In this document: one piece after another, positions 30,252 through 40,492 of the stretch
How the letters are laid out: each line of letters starts with the position of its first letter
Numbering within the stretch: the first letter of the stretch is position 1
Source: Corallincola holothuriorum
Lineage (GTDB): Bacteria > Pseudomonadota > Gammaproteobacteria > Enterobacterales > Neiellaceae
Assembly: GCF_003336225.1 (NCBI RefSeq)
Contig: NZ_QPID01000004.1
Coordinates: forward strand, 298,037 to 362,036
DNA: 64,000 nt
Direction: 5' to 3'
The notes under the pieces: model-generated
Databases searched by the model: none
Told to the model about the DNA's origin: nothing
Seen by the model: only the letters and a program-made list of their open reading frames with translations
Position numbers and translations under genes: made by a program

Positions 30252-30932
30252 GTGGTTGATGGTTACCTCGAAAAGCTCAAAATTACCCCCTTTTTACAGG
30301 GCGAAGGCGTTCAGTCCTCCTTACCTGGTGGTGCGCCGTTTCTTGTTCAATTTAATCCAGAGAGCTTTTCTGTCAAAAACGATGTCAAACTCAATAGTGG
30401 TCAGGTTGCCACCGGAGCAACAGCGAAAGAAGCGAAGCAGGTATCTATCCCGCCCCGTGAATTCAATTTTGATTTCCTGCTTGATGGCACAGGTGCCAGT
30501 GGCCCAAGCCCTGATGTGACGGTGCAAATAAAGCTGTTTGAGAAGACCACCGGATTCACCGGGCAAACCCATAGGAACCACTTTTTGGTATTGCAGTGGG
30601 GGCAGTTTGTCGTCAGTTGCGTACTGAAGTCATTCACTATCAAGTACACGCTATTTCGTCCCAACGGTACGCCATTGCGAGCCAATTTGTCGGCGGTGTT
30701 TGTTGAGCATAAACCGAAGCAGCAGCAGAACCTTGAAAACAACCTCAAGTCCCCTGATGTGACCCATACCCATCGGGTTCAGGGCGATGAACACCTAGCG
30801 ACTTTATGCCACCAATATTACCGCGATCCGACGCTCTACTATCGGGTGGCTGCCGCTAATCAGTTAAATAATTTGCGGCAGATCAGCGCCGCCGACGAGC
30901 TGCTCTTCCCACCAGTAGAAGGGAAGCGCTGA
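30252..30932 (+). CDS. eCIS LysM adaptor (Afp7/Pvc7-like)
   Basis: A 226-residue protein with a gp53-like N-terminal half (QFNPESFSVKNDVKLNSGQ) and a C-terminal LysM module (THRVQGDEHLATLCHQYY ... NQLNNLRQISAADELLFPP) at about 170-222. It should link the spike and baseplate. It begins with GTG; its TGA overlaps the next ATG. Confidence 0.9.
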   Translation: MVDGYLEKLKITPFLQGEGVQSSLPGGAPFLVQFNPESFSVKNDVKLNSGQVATGATAKEAKQVSIPPREFNFDFLLDGTGASGPSPDVTVQIKLFEKTTGFTGQTHRNHFLVLQWGQFVVSCVLKSFTIKYTLFRPNGTPLRANLSAVFVEHKPKQQQNLENNLKSPDVTHTHRVQGDEHLATLCHQYYRDPTLYYRVAAANQLNNLRQISAADELLFPPVEGKR

Positions 30933-32683
30933 TGCCAAGAACCCTACCTAATACAGGCGACCTCATTACTTTCACCCTAAAGTCAGACGGTGTTGCGCTA
31001 TCCGCTGACTATGAAGTCGAGATGCTTGATATCCGCCGTCATGCCAACAAAATCGCATCCGCGACCCTCGTGCTGATAGACGGAGATCCTGCCCGTGCGA
31101 CGTTTGCCCATAGCAGTGCTGCAACGTTGGTGCCGGGTGCAGAGATTGAGATCCTGGTGGGTTACAACAGTCGCGAGACATCCTTGTTTAAAGGGATTTT
31201 GCTGCGTCAACAATTGAAGGTGACTGAAAACGGAACCAGTCGGTTGAAAGTGGAGTGCCGAGATGGCGCGTTCGTTATGGCGCAGGCTGCTAAGTCCCGC
31301 TACTTTCAGCAGTTGTCTGATTCAGGCTTGTTCGACCGTTTACTCTCCGACTACTCAGGTCTGACCTTAACTGCGGTAAACACCCAGTTTACTCATCCAG
31401 AAATTGTGCAATTTCGGCAAAGTGATTGGGAGCTGATGTTGCAACGTGTGGAGCTCAATGGCCTCTATATTGCCACTGAGGATGGCACCGTGCGGATCAG
31501 TGAAGTCGCTGATGAAGTGAACCCAATCGCCGTGAGATATGGCATTGATGTGATCGAATGTGATTTCCAGCTGGATGCGCGTAATCAGTTTAGTGAGGTG
31601 ACCTGTCATGCATGGTTACCGGCAGATCAGCAGATGACATCGGCGACCGGTACACCTGTTAATTTCAGTGCACCGGGAAATATCCCGCAGCAGGCATTGG
31701 CGCAAGCTGCTGGGAACCAACCAATGAGTCAAACAACCAGCGGCAGCTTTGCTATCGAGCAACTGCAATCGGCCAGTAATGCTCTGGTTGCTCGGCAACA
31801 GCTGGCTAAAGTTCAGGGAACAGTCACGGTACAGGGCGTGGCAGCGTTCCAAATCGGTAGCTGGGTTGAATTGCAGGGATTTGGTGAACGTTTTAATGGC
31901 ACCGCTTGGGTGGGGGGGCTCCGGCATGTGGTTAGTCGTGGAAATTGGTTAACCACGCTACAAGTGGGGATGAGCCCGCAGCCGCAAACTGAACATTGCT
32001 TGATGCCGCCAACGACTAAATCGCCGTTTGCTACTGCTTCGGCAGCCGGTTTTGTGTCGGGATTGCAGATAGGAGTGGTAACACAATTACAAGATGATCC
32101 CATGGGCGAAGAGCGGATCTTGGTAAAGCTACCCAGTATTGATGCTAACCATGACGGCATCTGGTGCCGATTAGCGACACTGGACGCTGGTGATCAGCGG
32201 GGCGTTGTTTGTCGTCCAGAGATTGGTGATGAAGTGGTCGTTGGGCTATTTGATAACGATCCCCATTCCGCAGTAGTACTTGGCAGCCTACATAGCAGTG
32301 GTAAGGCACCTCCGATTGCAGCCTGTGATGATAACCATGAGAAAGGGTGGACGACCCGCTCCGGGATCGCTTTCACCATTGATGATGAGAAAGCGAGCGT
32401 GATGGTGGCAACCCCTGCGGGCAATAGCCTCACCATCAGTGATGACCAAAGCACGATCGTGGTCGAAGACCAACATGGCAATAAGATCACCATGGAGCAG
32501 GCGGGGATCAGCTTGTCTTCCGCTAAAGACCTGACGCTGAGTGCCAGCGGAGATATCAAATTGGAAGCAACAGGTATCGATATCGCTGCCAACGGAGAAG
32601 CTAATCTCAGCGGGCAAGCCGGCACGAAAGTAGAAAGCAGTGCCAATACCGTGGTCAAAGGCTCCTTGGTTCAGATTAATTAG
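30932..32683 (+). CDS. eCIS spike protein (Afp8/Pvc8-like, VgrG/gp27-gp5 type)
   Basis: A 583-residue trimeric spike. An N-terminal gp27-like hub (KGILLRQQLKVTEN, MLQRVELNGLYIATEDG) is followed by an OB-fold gp5-like domain (ILVKLPSIDANHDGIWCRLATLDAG, EVVVGLFDNDPHSAVVLG) and a C-terminal beta-helix ending ANTVVKGSLVQIN. It lacks the long toxin extension of many T6SS VgrGs. Confidence 0.93.
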   Translation: MPRTLPNTGDLITFTLKSDGVALSADYEVEMLDIRRHANKIASATLVLIDGDPARATFAHSSAATLVPGAEIEILVGYNSRETSLFKGILLRQQLKVTENGTSRLKVECRDGAFVMAQAAKSRYFQQLSDSGLFDRLLSDYSGLTLTAVNTQFTHPEIVQFRQSDWELMLQRVELNGLYIATEDGTVRISEVADEVNPIAVRYGIDVIECDFQLDARNQFSEVTCHAWLPADQQMTSATGTPVNFSAPGNIPQQALAQAAGNQPMSQTTSGSFAIEQLQSASNALVARQQLAKVQGTVTVQGVAAFQIGSWVELQGFGERFNGTAWVGGLRHVVSRGNWLTTLQVGMSPQPQTEHCLMPPTTKSPFATASAAGFVSGLQIGVVTQLQDDPMGEERILVKLPSIDANHDGIWCRLATLDAGDQRGVVCRPEIGDEVVVGLFDNDPHSAVVLGSLHSSGKAPPIAACDDNHEKGWTTRSGIAFTIDDEKASVMVATPAGNSLTISDDQSTIVVEDQHGNKITMEQAGISLSSAKDLTLSASGDIKLEATGIDIAANGEANLSGQAGTKVESSANTVVKGSLVQIN

Positions 32684-32711
32684 TGAGTGGCATTTATAAG
32701 AGGGATTTTCG

Positions 32712-33005
32712 ATGAAGCCAGCAGCGCGAGTGAATGACTTTCATACGTGTCCGATGATCAGTCCCGGGCCGGTGCCGCATGTTGGCGGCATCATCTCGCC
32801 TCCCGGTGCCGTCAGCGTGTTGATTGGTGGCATGCCTGCTGCTCGGGTTGGTGATATGGCTATCTGTGTTGGCCCACCCGATACCATTGCATCGGGCTCA
32901 TCCACGGTATTGATTGGCGGTGCTCCGGCGGCACGACTGGGTGACAGTACGGCCCATGGTGGTGTCATTGTTGCTGGTGATCCGACCGTGTTGATAGGAG
33001 GCTAA
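32712..33005 (+). CDS. eCIS PAAR-repeat spike tip (Afp10-like)
   Basis: A 97-residue PAAR protein with tandem copies of the motif (VLIGGMPAARVGDMA and VLIGGAPAARLGDST), forming the sharp metal-bound cone on the spike. The gene is short, so no effector is fused here. Confidence 0.95.
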   Translation: MKPAARVNDFHTCPMISPGPVPHVGGIISPPGAVSVLIGGMPAARVGDMAICVGPPDTIASGSSTVLIGGAPAARLGDSTAHGGVIVAGDPTVLIGG

Positions 33006-33007
33006 TC

Positions 33008-33412
33008 ATGGCTGATTCGGAGCAGATCATTGGACGCGGCTGGAGCTTCCCTCCAAGTTTTGATCGTGGGCGAGGGGAGGTGGCTATGACCACGGGTATC
33101 GATGATATCCATGCCAGTCTGCAGATAATCTTTTCCACCTCGCTGGGCGAGCGGCTGATGCAACCCATCTTCGGTTGCAGTTTGCAAAGCATGGTGCAAG
33201 AGCCGATGAATAGCGGCAACCTTGGCTATATCAAATACCTGATTGAGACCGCGATCCTCTATCACGAACCGCGTATTGATGCGGAGGAGGTGGGGGTGAG
33301 CTTTAACGCCGAGCAGGGGGTATTAGATATTGCGATCTCATATTTGGTGCGCGGCTCTAACTCCCGTTTCAACTTTGTTTATCCCTTTTACATCAATGAG
33401 GGCGAAGCATAG
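33008..33412 (+). CDS. eCIS baseplate wedge protein (gp25/Afp9-like)
   Basis: A 134-residue GPW/gp25-family protein (ILxFSTSLGERLMQPIFGCSL in two parts, EPRIDAEEVGVSF) expected to start sheath assembly at the baseplate. AGGAGG precedes the ATG. The TAG overlaps the next GTG start. Confidence 0.94.
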   Translation: MADSEQIIGRGWSFPPSFDRGRGEVAMTTGIDDIHASLQIIFSTSLGERLMQPIFGCSLQSMVQEPMNSGNLGYIKYLIETAILYHEPRIDAEEVGVSFNAEQGVLDIAISYLVRGSNSRFNFVYPFYINEGEA

Positions 33413-36400
33413 TGACTGACTCATGTAAACGAGACAATCCGCTGCATCGTAGAGGCTCTGATCAGCAGAGTCGACAGCTTGCTGCGCTGTCACCCGATCA
33501 TTTTAAAGTCGATGAGCGAACTCTGGCTGACTTTTTACTGTTTGCCAGACGCTACAGTGAACAGATCCGTTTTTATGGTCCCGGCGCGAATGCAAGCAGC
33601 GACTGGAAGCCGTTTTTCCAACAAGATGTCAGCGTTGTCTTGGCAGGGTTAAGCCAGTTACCTTATCGCCAGTACCTTACTTTTTCGCAGGCGCTTAAAA
33701 CCTTTCTCGCCAGTGATCCTAATGCTGATAGCAGTGTGCTTAATCAGTATTTCTTGCTGCAAATACATCTGCCCCTTCTGCTCCTCGCAGAGGTGAACGA
33801 CAGCTTGAAGCTATTGCCACAGGATCATCCACTAGTGTTCCAGTCTGATGCGTGGGTGAAACGCCATTTAAGTTCGCCACTGACCAGCTTGATGGGATAT
33901 TACAAAGGTGCACTGGCTGCTCCCTTGCAGGGGTTTAGCGACCAGCCCTTAGATACGAATTTACTTAATCTTGGTTCCGATCCTTTATCGCCGTACCTAT
34001 TGCTACCTGGCTCTGTGGCTTCCCGTTTATCTCCGTTAACCTGGCCATCGCTATGGCAGCAGCGCTGTGCCGATCTAGCTGATTTGGCTGCTATTGATTA
34101 TGCCTCGATTGCGGCGGTGACCAACCCTTACCTACAAGCAAGTGGCACCTTTGAGCAGATCCAGGATGCGTTGAATTACAACCTGTTGGTTAACTCGGTC
34201 GAATCGATTATCACGGCGATGGCGGTGATCGTTGAGCAAGCGAACGCTGCGTTGTCGCAGTCTTTGTTGCAAGGGGATCACGCGCCCCACTATGGTCTCT
34301 GGTTAGCCTTTGTAAAACTTTACCAAGAACCGCAAAAAATACTTAATCGCTTCACTGGTCGGCACCTTGATTACTATTACCGCGACATTTTGCAGATCCC
34401 ACCACAGCCTGCGGTACCAGCAAAAGTCGCTGTGGTATTGACCCCAGCCAAGCAGGTTAAAAGTCACCTGCTGGCCAAAGGCAGCTTGCTCGACGCCGGT
34501 AAGTCTCCCAGCGGGCAGCCGCTGCAGTTTGCTTTGCAAAGTGACTTTGTGGTTAATCGTGCCACGGTCAAAGAGCTACGGGGCTTTCGCCGTGTTGTCA
34601 CCGATAATGGCGAGATCCCTTATACCTCATCAGTTGCTAATAGTGCTGATGGTCAAGGCCAAGCCCTGCCAAAATCGGATCCCAGCTGGCCAGCTTTCGG
34701 ACCTGCTAATGACAGCAATCAGGCTGAATTGGGTTTTGTAGTGGCTGATCGTCAGCTGCTGTTGTCCGATGGGCAACGCTTTATCCGCTTGATAGCACAA
34801 CTGTCTGCACCAGCGTCAGCAAGCTGGGCGCTGGCATTTAAAGCTGCGATCACCACCGAAAAAGCGTGGTTGGATCTTGACTCAACGCAATTGTCTGTAC
34901 AGCGGATCGGCGATGATCTGGAGTTTGTCATTCGTTTAGAAGGTAGCGTTCCTGCGATAACTTGTTACAACCCCAAAGTACATGGCTCCGGTTACAAGCA
35001 AGGAACACCCGCACTGCGGATCTGGATCGATCCAGACTCAGGCCAGTTCGCCAACCTTATCGACCTCAAATTTAGCCATTTGCTGCTTGATGTGGCAGTG
35101 ATTGGTAGTCGTCACTATTCACTTAGTGGCGATCACGGCGTGCTGGATCCCAGTAAGCCGTTTATGCCGTTTGGGCCGCAACCCAAGCCCGGAAGTCAGT
35201 TAATACTCGGTGGCAAAGAGCTGTTTGGTAAGCCATTGCAGTTACTGGTGCTCCGTGCCTCGTGGCAGGAGTCATTCGGTTATCAGAGCCACTTTAAAGC
35301 GCATATCACCGCGCTGAATGCTCACTGTCACGTCAGTACGTTAGCGCAGGGGGTTTGGCAACCCATTCCCGTCGCGGCGGAAGTGCCATTTTTCGTTAAC
35401 GCTGCAGACCAGTTTGACATTCATGCCTATCTGCAGTTGGTAAATAGCTCTGGCCACGCCAGCGAAGATGAGAGTAGCTTTGCGCTGTTATCGCAACTGG
35501 ACTATTTGACCCGTCTTGCTTTCGCTCCGTATCTAAAAGGGATCTGGCTCGATAATTTGGACACGGTGGCTGATCTCAATAGTGATGGTGACAGCTATCA
35601 AACCAGCAGCATTAGCGGTTTTGTTAAGTTCACCCTGGGCTCTAATTTTGGTCATCATCAGTTCGCTGCTGAAAATAGCTTGGCGCTGATCGGCAAAACC
35701 GTGACATCACCAGCGTTCACTCAGAAGAGCTATTACAGCTACGACAGCGCTATTCCGAAACCGCCATACACACCGGTGATGACTGAGCTACTGGTGGATT
35801 ATTTAAGTGTGGCGGCGACGCAAACGGAGTTTTATCACCATGACCTGTTTGGGGTCAGACAAATTGACCTTGCTGCTACATCTACCGTCGAACATCGCTT
35901 GTTTCCAGAACATAAACAGGCGGGCGAGCTCTATCTCGGGATCGCCGATCTGCAACCGCCGCAATCCTTGTCATTGCTATTTCATGCTCAAGAAGGCAGC
36001 GCTAATCCGCTGAAAGAGCTGGCGACCCTGCAATGGGATTATTTAGTCGGCGACCAGTGGCAGCCATTTGATAACCCCAAACCCATTGATGGCAGCTACT
36101 CGCTTTCAGGCTCCGGCATTATCACGCTGGTGATCCCGGAAGCTGCGGATACACAGCACGCTATTCTGCCCTCAGGCTTACATTGGTTGCGGTTATCGGT
36201 GACTGAAGATGTCGATGCGCTTTGTCGTTTGATCGAGGTGCTACCGCAAGCCACAACAGCGTATCAGAGCAGCGCATTGGACGAGGTGGCGACCCTGCCT
36301 GCAGGAACGATCAGTAAGCTGGTGTTGAGTGACAGCGGTATAAAAGCGGTGAACCAGCCGCTGGCTTCATATGGTGGCAGCACAGCAGAGCCTGATAGCG

Positions 36401-37086
36401 GATACGCGCTTCGGATCAGCGAACGGCTGCGACATAAACAACGGGCGGTATCACCCTGGGATTACGAGCAGTTGGTGTTGGCACAGTTCCCCGAGGTGTT
36501 TCGGGTGCGTTGCCTGAACCATAGCGCCTTGTGTGAAGGCGCATCGCAACCGATTGTGAATGGCCGTAAACCCGGTTCAGTCCTGATTGTGCCGATTCCG
36601 CAGATGATCGACGGACATTTTCAGGCGCCTAATCGTCCTTATAACACGCGTCAAACCTTGGCAAAAATTGCTGAATATCTGCGTTCTAGGATCAGTCCCT
36701 TTGTGCAGTTGCGTGTTGAAAATCCGCAGGTCGAAGAGATCAAACTGCAGCTGAATGTCGCATTTAAGCCAGAGATCCTAGATACCGACTTTTATATCGA
36801 GCAGTTAAAGCAGGAGGTTGATCGCCATCTGATGCCGTGGGCGTATGGTGACGGCGCGCAGCTGGACTTCGCAGGTAGCTGGCATAAATCGATGTTGATC
36901 AATTTTATCGAACAGCAGGCTTACGTCGATTACGTGACCGATGTGTTGATGTTCCACCGTGTTGATATCAATGACAGTGATCCCAGCTGGTTAAGCCGAG
37001 ACCTCGATCTGATAACTGCGTCGTCGGCGCGGTCAGTATTGGTTTCCCACCTTAACCATAACTTCTCAATTGCAGGGTGTGCGTGA
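33412..37086 (+). CDS. eCIS large baseplate protein (Afp11/Pvc11-like)
   Basis: A 1224-residue baseplate J-type component starting with GTG in TAGTG overlap. The N-terminal two thirds are specific to eCIS; the C-terminal third has the baseplate J/gp6-like region (SERLRHKQRAVSPWDYEQLVLAQFP in two segments, then a VYVTDVLMF-like end). It should form the wedge ring with the next gene product. Longer than Afp11 as I remember it, so the middle region may be lineage specific. Confidence 0.88.
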   Translation: MTDSCKRDNPLHRRGSDQQSRQLAALSPDHFKVDERTLADFLLFARRYSEQIRFYGPGANASSDWKPFFQQDVSVVLAGLSQLPYRQYLTFSQALKTFLASDPNADSSVLNQYFLLQIHLPLLLLAEVNDSLKLLPQDHPLVFQSDAWVKRHLSSPLTSLMGYYKGALAAPLQGFSDQPLDTNLLNLGSDPLSPYLLLPGSVASRLSPLTWPSLWQQRCADLADLAAIDYASIAAVTNPYLQASGTFEQIQDALNYNLLVNSVESIITAMAVIVEQANAALSQSLLQGDHAPHYGLWLAFVKLYQEPQKILNRFTGRHLDYYYRDILQIPPQPAVPAKVAVVLTPAKQVKSHLLAKGSLLDAGKSPSGQPLQFALQSDFVVNRATVKELRGFRRVVTDNGEIPYTSSVANSADGQGQALPKSDPSWPAFGPANDSNQAELGFVVADRQLLLSDGQRFIRLIAQLSAPASASWALAFKAAITTEKAWLDLDSTQLSVQRIGDDLEFVIRLEGSVPAITCYNPKVHGSGYKQGTPALRIWIDPDSGQFANLIDLKFSHLLLDVAVIGSRHYSLSGDHGVLDPSKPFMPFGPQPKPGSQLILGGKELFGKPLQLLVLRASWQESFGYQSHFKAHITALNAHCHVSTLAQGVWQPIPVAAEVPFFVNAADQFDIHAYLQLVNSSGHASEDESSFALLSQLDYLTRLAFAPYLKGIWLDNLDTVADLNSDGDSYQTSSISGFVKFTLGSNFGHHQFAAENSLALIGKTVTSPAFTQKSYYSYDSAIPKPPYTPVMTELLVDYLSVAATQTEFYHHDLFGVRQIDLAATSTVEHRLFPEHKQAGELYLGIADLQPPQSLSLLFHAQEGSANPLKELATLQWDYLVGDQWQPFDNPKPIDGSYSLSGSGIITLVIPEAADTQHAILPSGLHWLRLSVTEDVDALCRLIEVLPQATTAYQSSALDEVATLPAGTISKLVLSDSGIKAVNQPLASYGGSTAEPDSGYALRISERLRHKQRAVSPWDYEQLVLAQFPEVFRVRCLNHSALCEGASQPIVNGRKPGSVLIVPIPQMIDGHFQAPNRPYNTRQTLAKIAEYLRSRISPFVQLRVENPQVEEIKLQLNVAFKPEILDTDFYIEQLKQEVDRHLMPWAYGDGAQLDFAGSWHKSMLINFIEQQAYVDYVTDVLMFHRVDINDSDPSWLSRDLDLITASSARSVLVSHLNHNFSIAGCA

Positions 37087-40000
37087 TGGAATCCTTAACC
37101 CTCACAACTGACACTAAGCTGGAAACCGGCCAGGACTACGGGCAATTGCGTGCCTTGGGTATGGAGTATATCCAGCAGTTTTGCGCTGAAACCTGGAGTG
37201 ACCATAATCTGCATGATCCAGGGATCACCACCCTGGAACTGCTTAGCTATGCTTTGACCGATCTTTCGTACCGCGCCTCGTTTAGCACGAAAGATCTGTT
37301 GGTGCCAGAATCTGGTTACATTAGTGACAGCCAGATCTCAGGGTTTTTCCCTGCGCAGGATATTCTCCCCAACACCACGTTAACTCAACTCGATTATCGT
37401 CAATTACTGCTGAAAATTGAGGGGATTAGGAATGCCTGGCTACAGCCCCTGACCGATCCGCAAGCGCCAGCGAGTGAAGTGCCCATTTATCTCGATCATT
37501 TGGCCGAGCGTTTAAGCCTAGATCCGAAAAATTCCTCAGGTCAGGATAATGAGTCGCTGCATCTGTCCGGCTTATATCAGGTGTTGCTGGAGTTAGAGCC
37601 GGATCCTGAGCTGGGTACATTGAACGAATCAGAGCTGACATTTGTTTTGCGTAGTACCTTGTTTAAAGGGCGTGATGGGGCGCTGGATTATCTGCAAGCA
37701 ACGGCGTTGCTGTTGACCTCTGATGCTTTGCAACAGTGGGCTGCAGCTGCCGAATGGCTGACACAAGAGGTGCCAACTGTCACCCTTGAGCCTGTGAGTT
37801 TATGGCGGATCAATGTGCGGGTCTCGCTCAGTACAGGTGATCTAGCGCCGTTAACCTTGCAACTGCAGCAACCGGCACCTGATCCTGCTGTTGACGATGA
37901 TTGGTTGATGCTTCTATCGCCCGCCGGAGACGATCTATTGCTGCGTTTCGCCCGCAAGCAGGCGCAGATCTTGAAGGTGTTGACCTATGCTTCCGCAGCG
38001 CTACACGACAGCCGTAACCTGTGTGAAGACTATCGTGCTGTGACCACGGTGGCTGCCGATTATATTGCTATCTGTAGTGATATTGAAGTTGCGCCCGCTG
38101 CTGATCTCGAGCTGGTACAGGCGCATGTCTATTTTGCGGTGGAACAGTATCTTAATCCGCCAGTGCACTATTACAGTTTGAGTGAGATGTTGGCGGCGGG
38201 GATCCCTGCCGATGAGGTCTATACCGGCCCCTATATCAATCGTGAGTTGCAGGTTTCCGACACTGCGTTAGGGATTGAAGCGCAGCCGGTGTTTACCAAA
38301 CCTGGCTTTAACAAAGCCGATGAACTTGCCAACAGTGAATTACGCACCGCCATCCACAGCTCTGACATTATTGCCGCTATTATGGCGCTGGATGACGTCG
38401 TGGCGGTAAAGTCATTGAGTTTACGTAAGTACAGTGCGGCGGGGCATCCTAGCGGCGATAGCGAACGCTGGTGTTTGTCTATCAGCCCCGGCCATCAACC
38501 CGTGCTGACAATTGCTCATTCCAAGGTGCTGTTTTTCAAGCGTTCCATCCCCTATTTAGGCCAGAGCAGCGAGTTTCAGTCTACTTTGCGTTATCTACGG
38601 GCTGCGGCGGCTAAAGCCAGCTATAGCGGCTCAGAGGAGGCGTTGATCGCCCCGGTGGGTGAGTACCGAAACACCAAGGATCATTATCCGGTTCAACATG
38701 ATTTCCCGCAAACCTATCAAATTGGCGAAGCGGGACTGAAAGCCGGTGCTGAGCCTCAGCGAATTGAGCAAGCTCGGCAAATGAAGGGGTATTTACTGTT
38801 TTTTGAACAGGTACTGGCTGACTACCTGGCACAACTGGCCAATCTTCCCCACCTGTTTTCTCTCGACAGCGGCGCTGAACACTCCTATTACAGCCAATAC
38901 CTATCCAATATTCAGGCCACATTAGGCACCTTTGAAGATGAGTTCTATATCGACAAAGGCAAGTTGCAGGATGAGCTGCAACGGAGCGCATTGTGGGAGG
39001 ATGAAGCGAGTTATCAGGCGCGGAAAAACCGCTTGTTGGATCATCTGTTGGCGCGCTTTGGTGAGCAGTTCAATGACTATGTGCTGATGCTCTATCAGCA
39101 AAATGGCGACACATTGAAGAGCAACCAAACGCTGATCACAGACAAAACCCAGTTCCTGCAGTCGTTGCCTGTGATTAGTCGTGAGCGCAATCGCGGCTTT
39201 AACTATCGTCCCACAGCTCTTGCAGCCATCTGGAACAGTGACAATGTCTCAGGGCTGGAAAAAAGGGTCGCGTTGTTAACCAGTATGGACAATTTCGCGC
39301 GGCGGGATCTCAGTTGCGACAAGTTGCTTACAACGCTTTTCGACACGCGTAAGCATGGCAATGAGTTCCGCGTCGAGATAAAAGATCCATCGCAACATTT
39401 GCTGTTTAAGTCGGTGGAGCTGTTTGTTAGCAGAGACGAAGCGATGGCGCAGGCGGTTCTGCTTTATGGCGGTCTGGATGCAGATAACGCCATTCTCTTG
39501 AGTGAGCCTGACAGCGACGGACACCAGACGCTGACGATAGAAGTGGACGCCGTTCGCTTGACCCATGATGCCGAACTGAGCGTTGCAGATGCCGCGGCAC
39601 TAGCCACAGCGATCCGCCAGCGCTATACGGCGGTTAGCGCCGAGGCAACAGAGGAAGACCCTGCCAGCGTGCTGTTTGATACCCGTCAGACCGGCAATGA
39701 TTATCGTCTTGAGATCAAAGATCGCCAACAGTTTATTCTTTTTAAGTCGGTGGCGCTGTTTGCCAGCAGAGAGGAGGCGATGAGCCTCGCTGCTCGCTTG
39801 TTTGTCGGCGTGCGTGAACGGAAGAATTTCCATATTGATAGCAGTGGCGGACCCGGAACGATCGAGTTATCTCTGCGGGTTGGTGATGATTTGTTGGTGC
39901 ATGAGCAGGGCTTCGATACCGTGGCCGATGCTGATCAAGTCGCCAGAGATGTGATTGATCGTTATCGCGAGATCCTCGGCGGTATTCATTGTGCCAGTGA

Positions 40001-40463
40001 AGGGTTTTATTTAATTGAGCATCTGCTGCTCAGACCTCGCACCGACCAAGCCCGTTTACTCACCGCGTGTATCGATAGCAGTAGCGGCTGCGGTGACGAA
40101 GATCCCTATTCGTTCCGTGCCTCGGTGATTTTGCCCTATTGGCCAACTCGCTTTCAGCAAGCTGGCTTCCGCCGTTTCTTTGAACACACCATTCGCGAGC
40201 AGGCCCCGGCCCATATCCATTTAAAGATCTGCTGGATAGATCATCATCAGATGGAGCAGTTAGAGCAGGTTTATCAGCAGTGGTGTCAGCAGATGGCGAC
40301 ACAACCATTCGACAGTGCCAGTTTGACGCAGGCACAGAACCAATTGATCACACAGTTAGCACAATTAAAGAGTGTCTATCCTGCGGCAGTACTTCATGAC
40401 TGCCGAGATGATGATACGACTACACCCGTTCGCCTTGGCAGCACTAATTTGGGCGTTGACTAG
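37086..40463 (+). CDS. eCIS large baseplate protein (Afp12/Pvc12-like) with internal duplication
   Basis: A 1125-residue protein; the ATG at 37086 overlaps the preceding TGA. The N terminus (HDPGITTLELLSYALTDLSY) is the hallmark of Afp12-type baseplate proteins. Residues about 751-855 and 863-970 are a diverged tandem repeat (LFDTRKHGNEFRVEIKD and LFDTRQTGNDYRLEIKD, each followed by an LLFKS/ILFKS strand and a SRxEAM helix), a YegP-like pattern. The C-terminal ASEGFYLIEHLLLRPR block is conserved in this family. Confidence 0.88.
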   Translation: MESLTLTTDTKLETGQDYGQLRALGMEYIQQFCAETWSDHNLHDPGITTLELLSYALTDLSYRASFSTKDLLVPESGYISDSQISGFFPAQDILPNTTLTQLDYRQLLLKIEGIRNAWLQPLTDPQAPASEVPIYLDHLAERLSLDPKNSSGQDNESLHLSGLYQVLLELEPDPELGTLNESELTFVLRSTLFKGRDGALDYLQATALLLTSDALQQWAAAAEWLTQEVPTVTLEPVSLWRINVRVSLSTGDLAPLTLQLQQPAPDPAVDDDWLMLLSPAGDDLLLRFARKQAQILKVLTYASAALHDSRNLCEDYRAVTTVAADYIAICSDIEVAPAADLELVQAHVYFAVEQYLNPPVHYYSLSEMLAAGIPADEVYTGPYINRELQVSDTALGIEAQPVFTKPGFNKADELANSELRTAIHSSDIIAAIMALDDVVAVKSLSLRKYSAAGHPSGDSERWCLSISPGHQPVLTIAHSKVLFFKRSIPYLGQSSEFQSTLRYLRAAAAKASYSGSEEALIAPVGEYRNTKDHYPVQHDFPQTYQIGEAGLKAGAEPQRIEQARQMKGYLLFFEQVLADYLAQLANLPHLFSLDSGAEHSYYSQYLSNIQATLGTFEDEFYIDKGKLQDELQRSALWEDEASYQARKNRLLDHLLARFGEQFNDYVLMLYQQNGDTLKSNQTLITDKTQFLQSLPVISRERNRGFNYRPTALAAIWNSDNVSGLEKRVALLTSMDNFARRDLSCDKLLTTLFDTRKHGNEFRVEIKDPSQHLLFKSVELFVSRDEAMAQAVLLYGGLDADNAILLSEPDSDGHQTLTIEVDAVRLTHDAELSVADAAALATAIRQRYTAVSAEATEEDPASVLFDTRQTGNDYRLEIKDRQQFILFKSVALFASREEAMSLAARLFVGVRERKNFHIDSSGGPGTIELSLRVGDDLLVHEQGFDTVADADQVARDVIDRYREILGGIHCASEGFYLIEHLLLRPRTDQARLLTACIDSSSGCGDEDPYSFRASVILPYWPTRFQQAGFRRFFEHTIREQAPAHIHLKICWIDHHQMEQLEQVYQQWCQQMATQPFDSASLTQAQNQLITQLAQLKSVYPAAVLHDCRDDDTTTPVRLGSTNLGVD

Positions 40464-40492
40464 ACAAGGAACAGCTTACGCTGGGTAGCATT

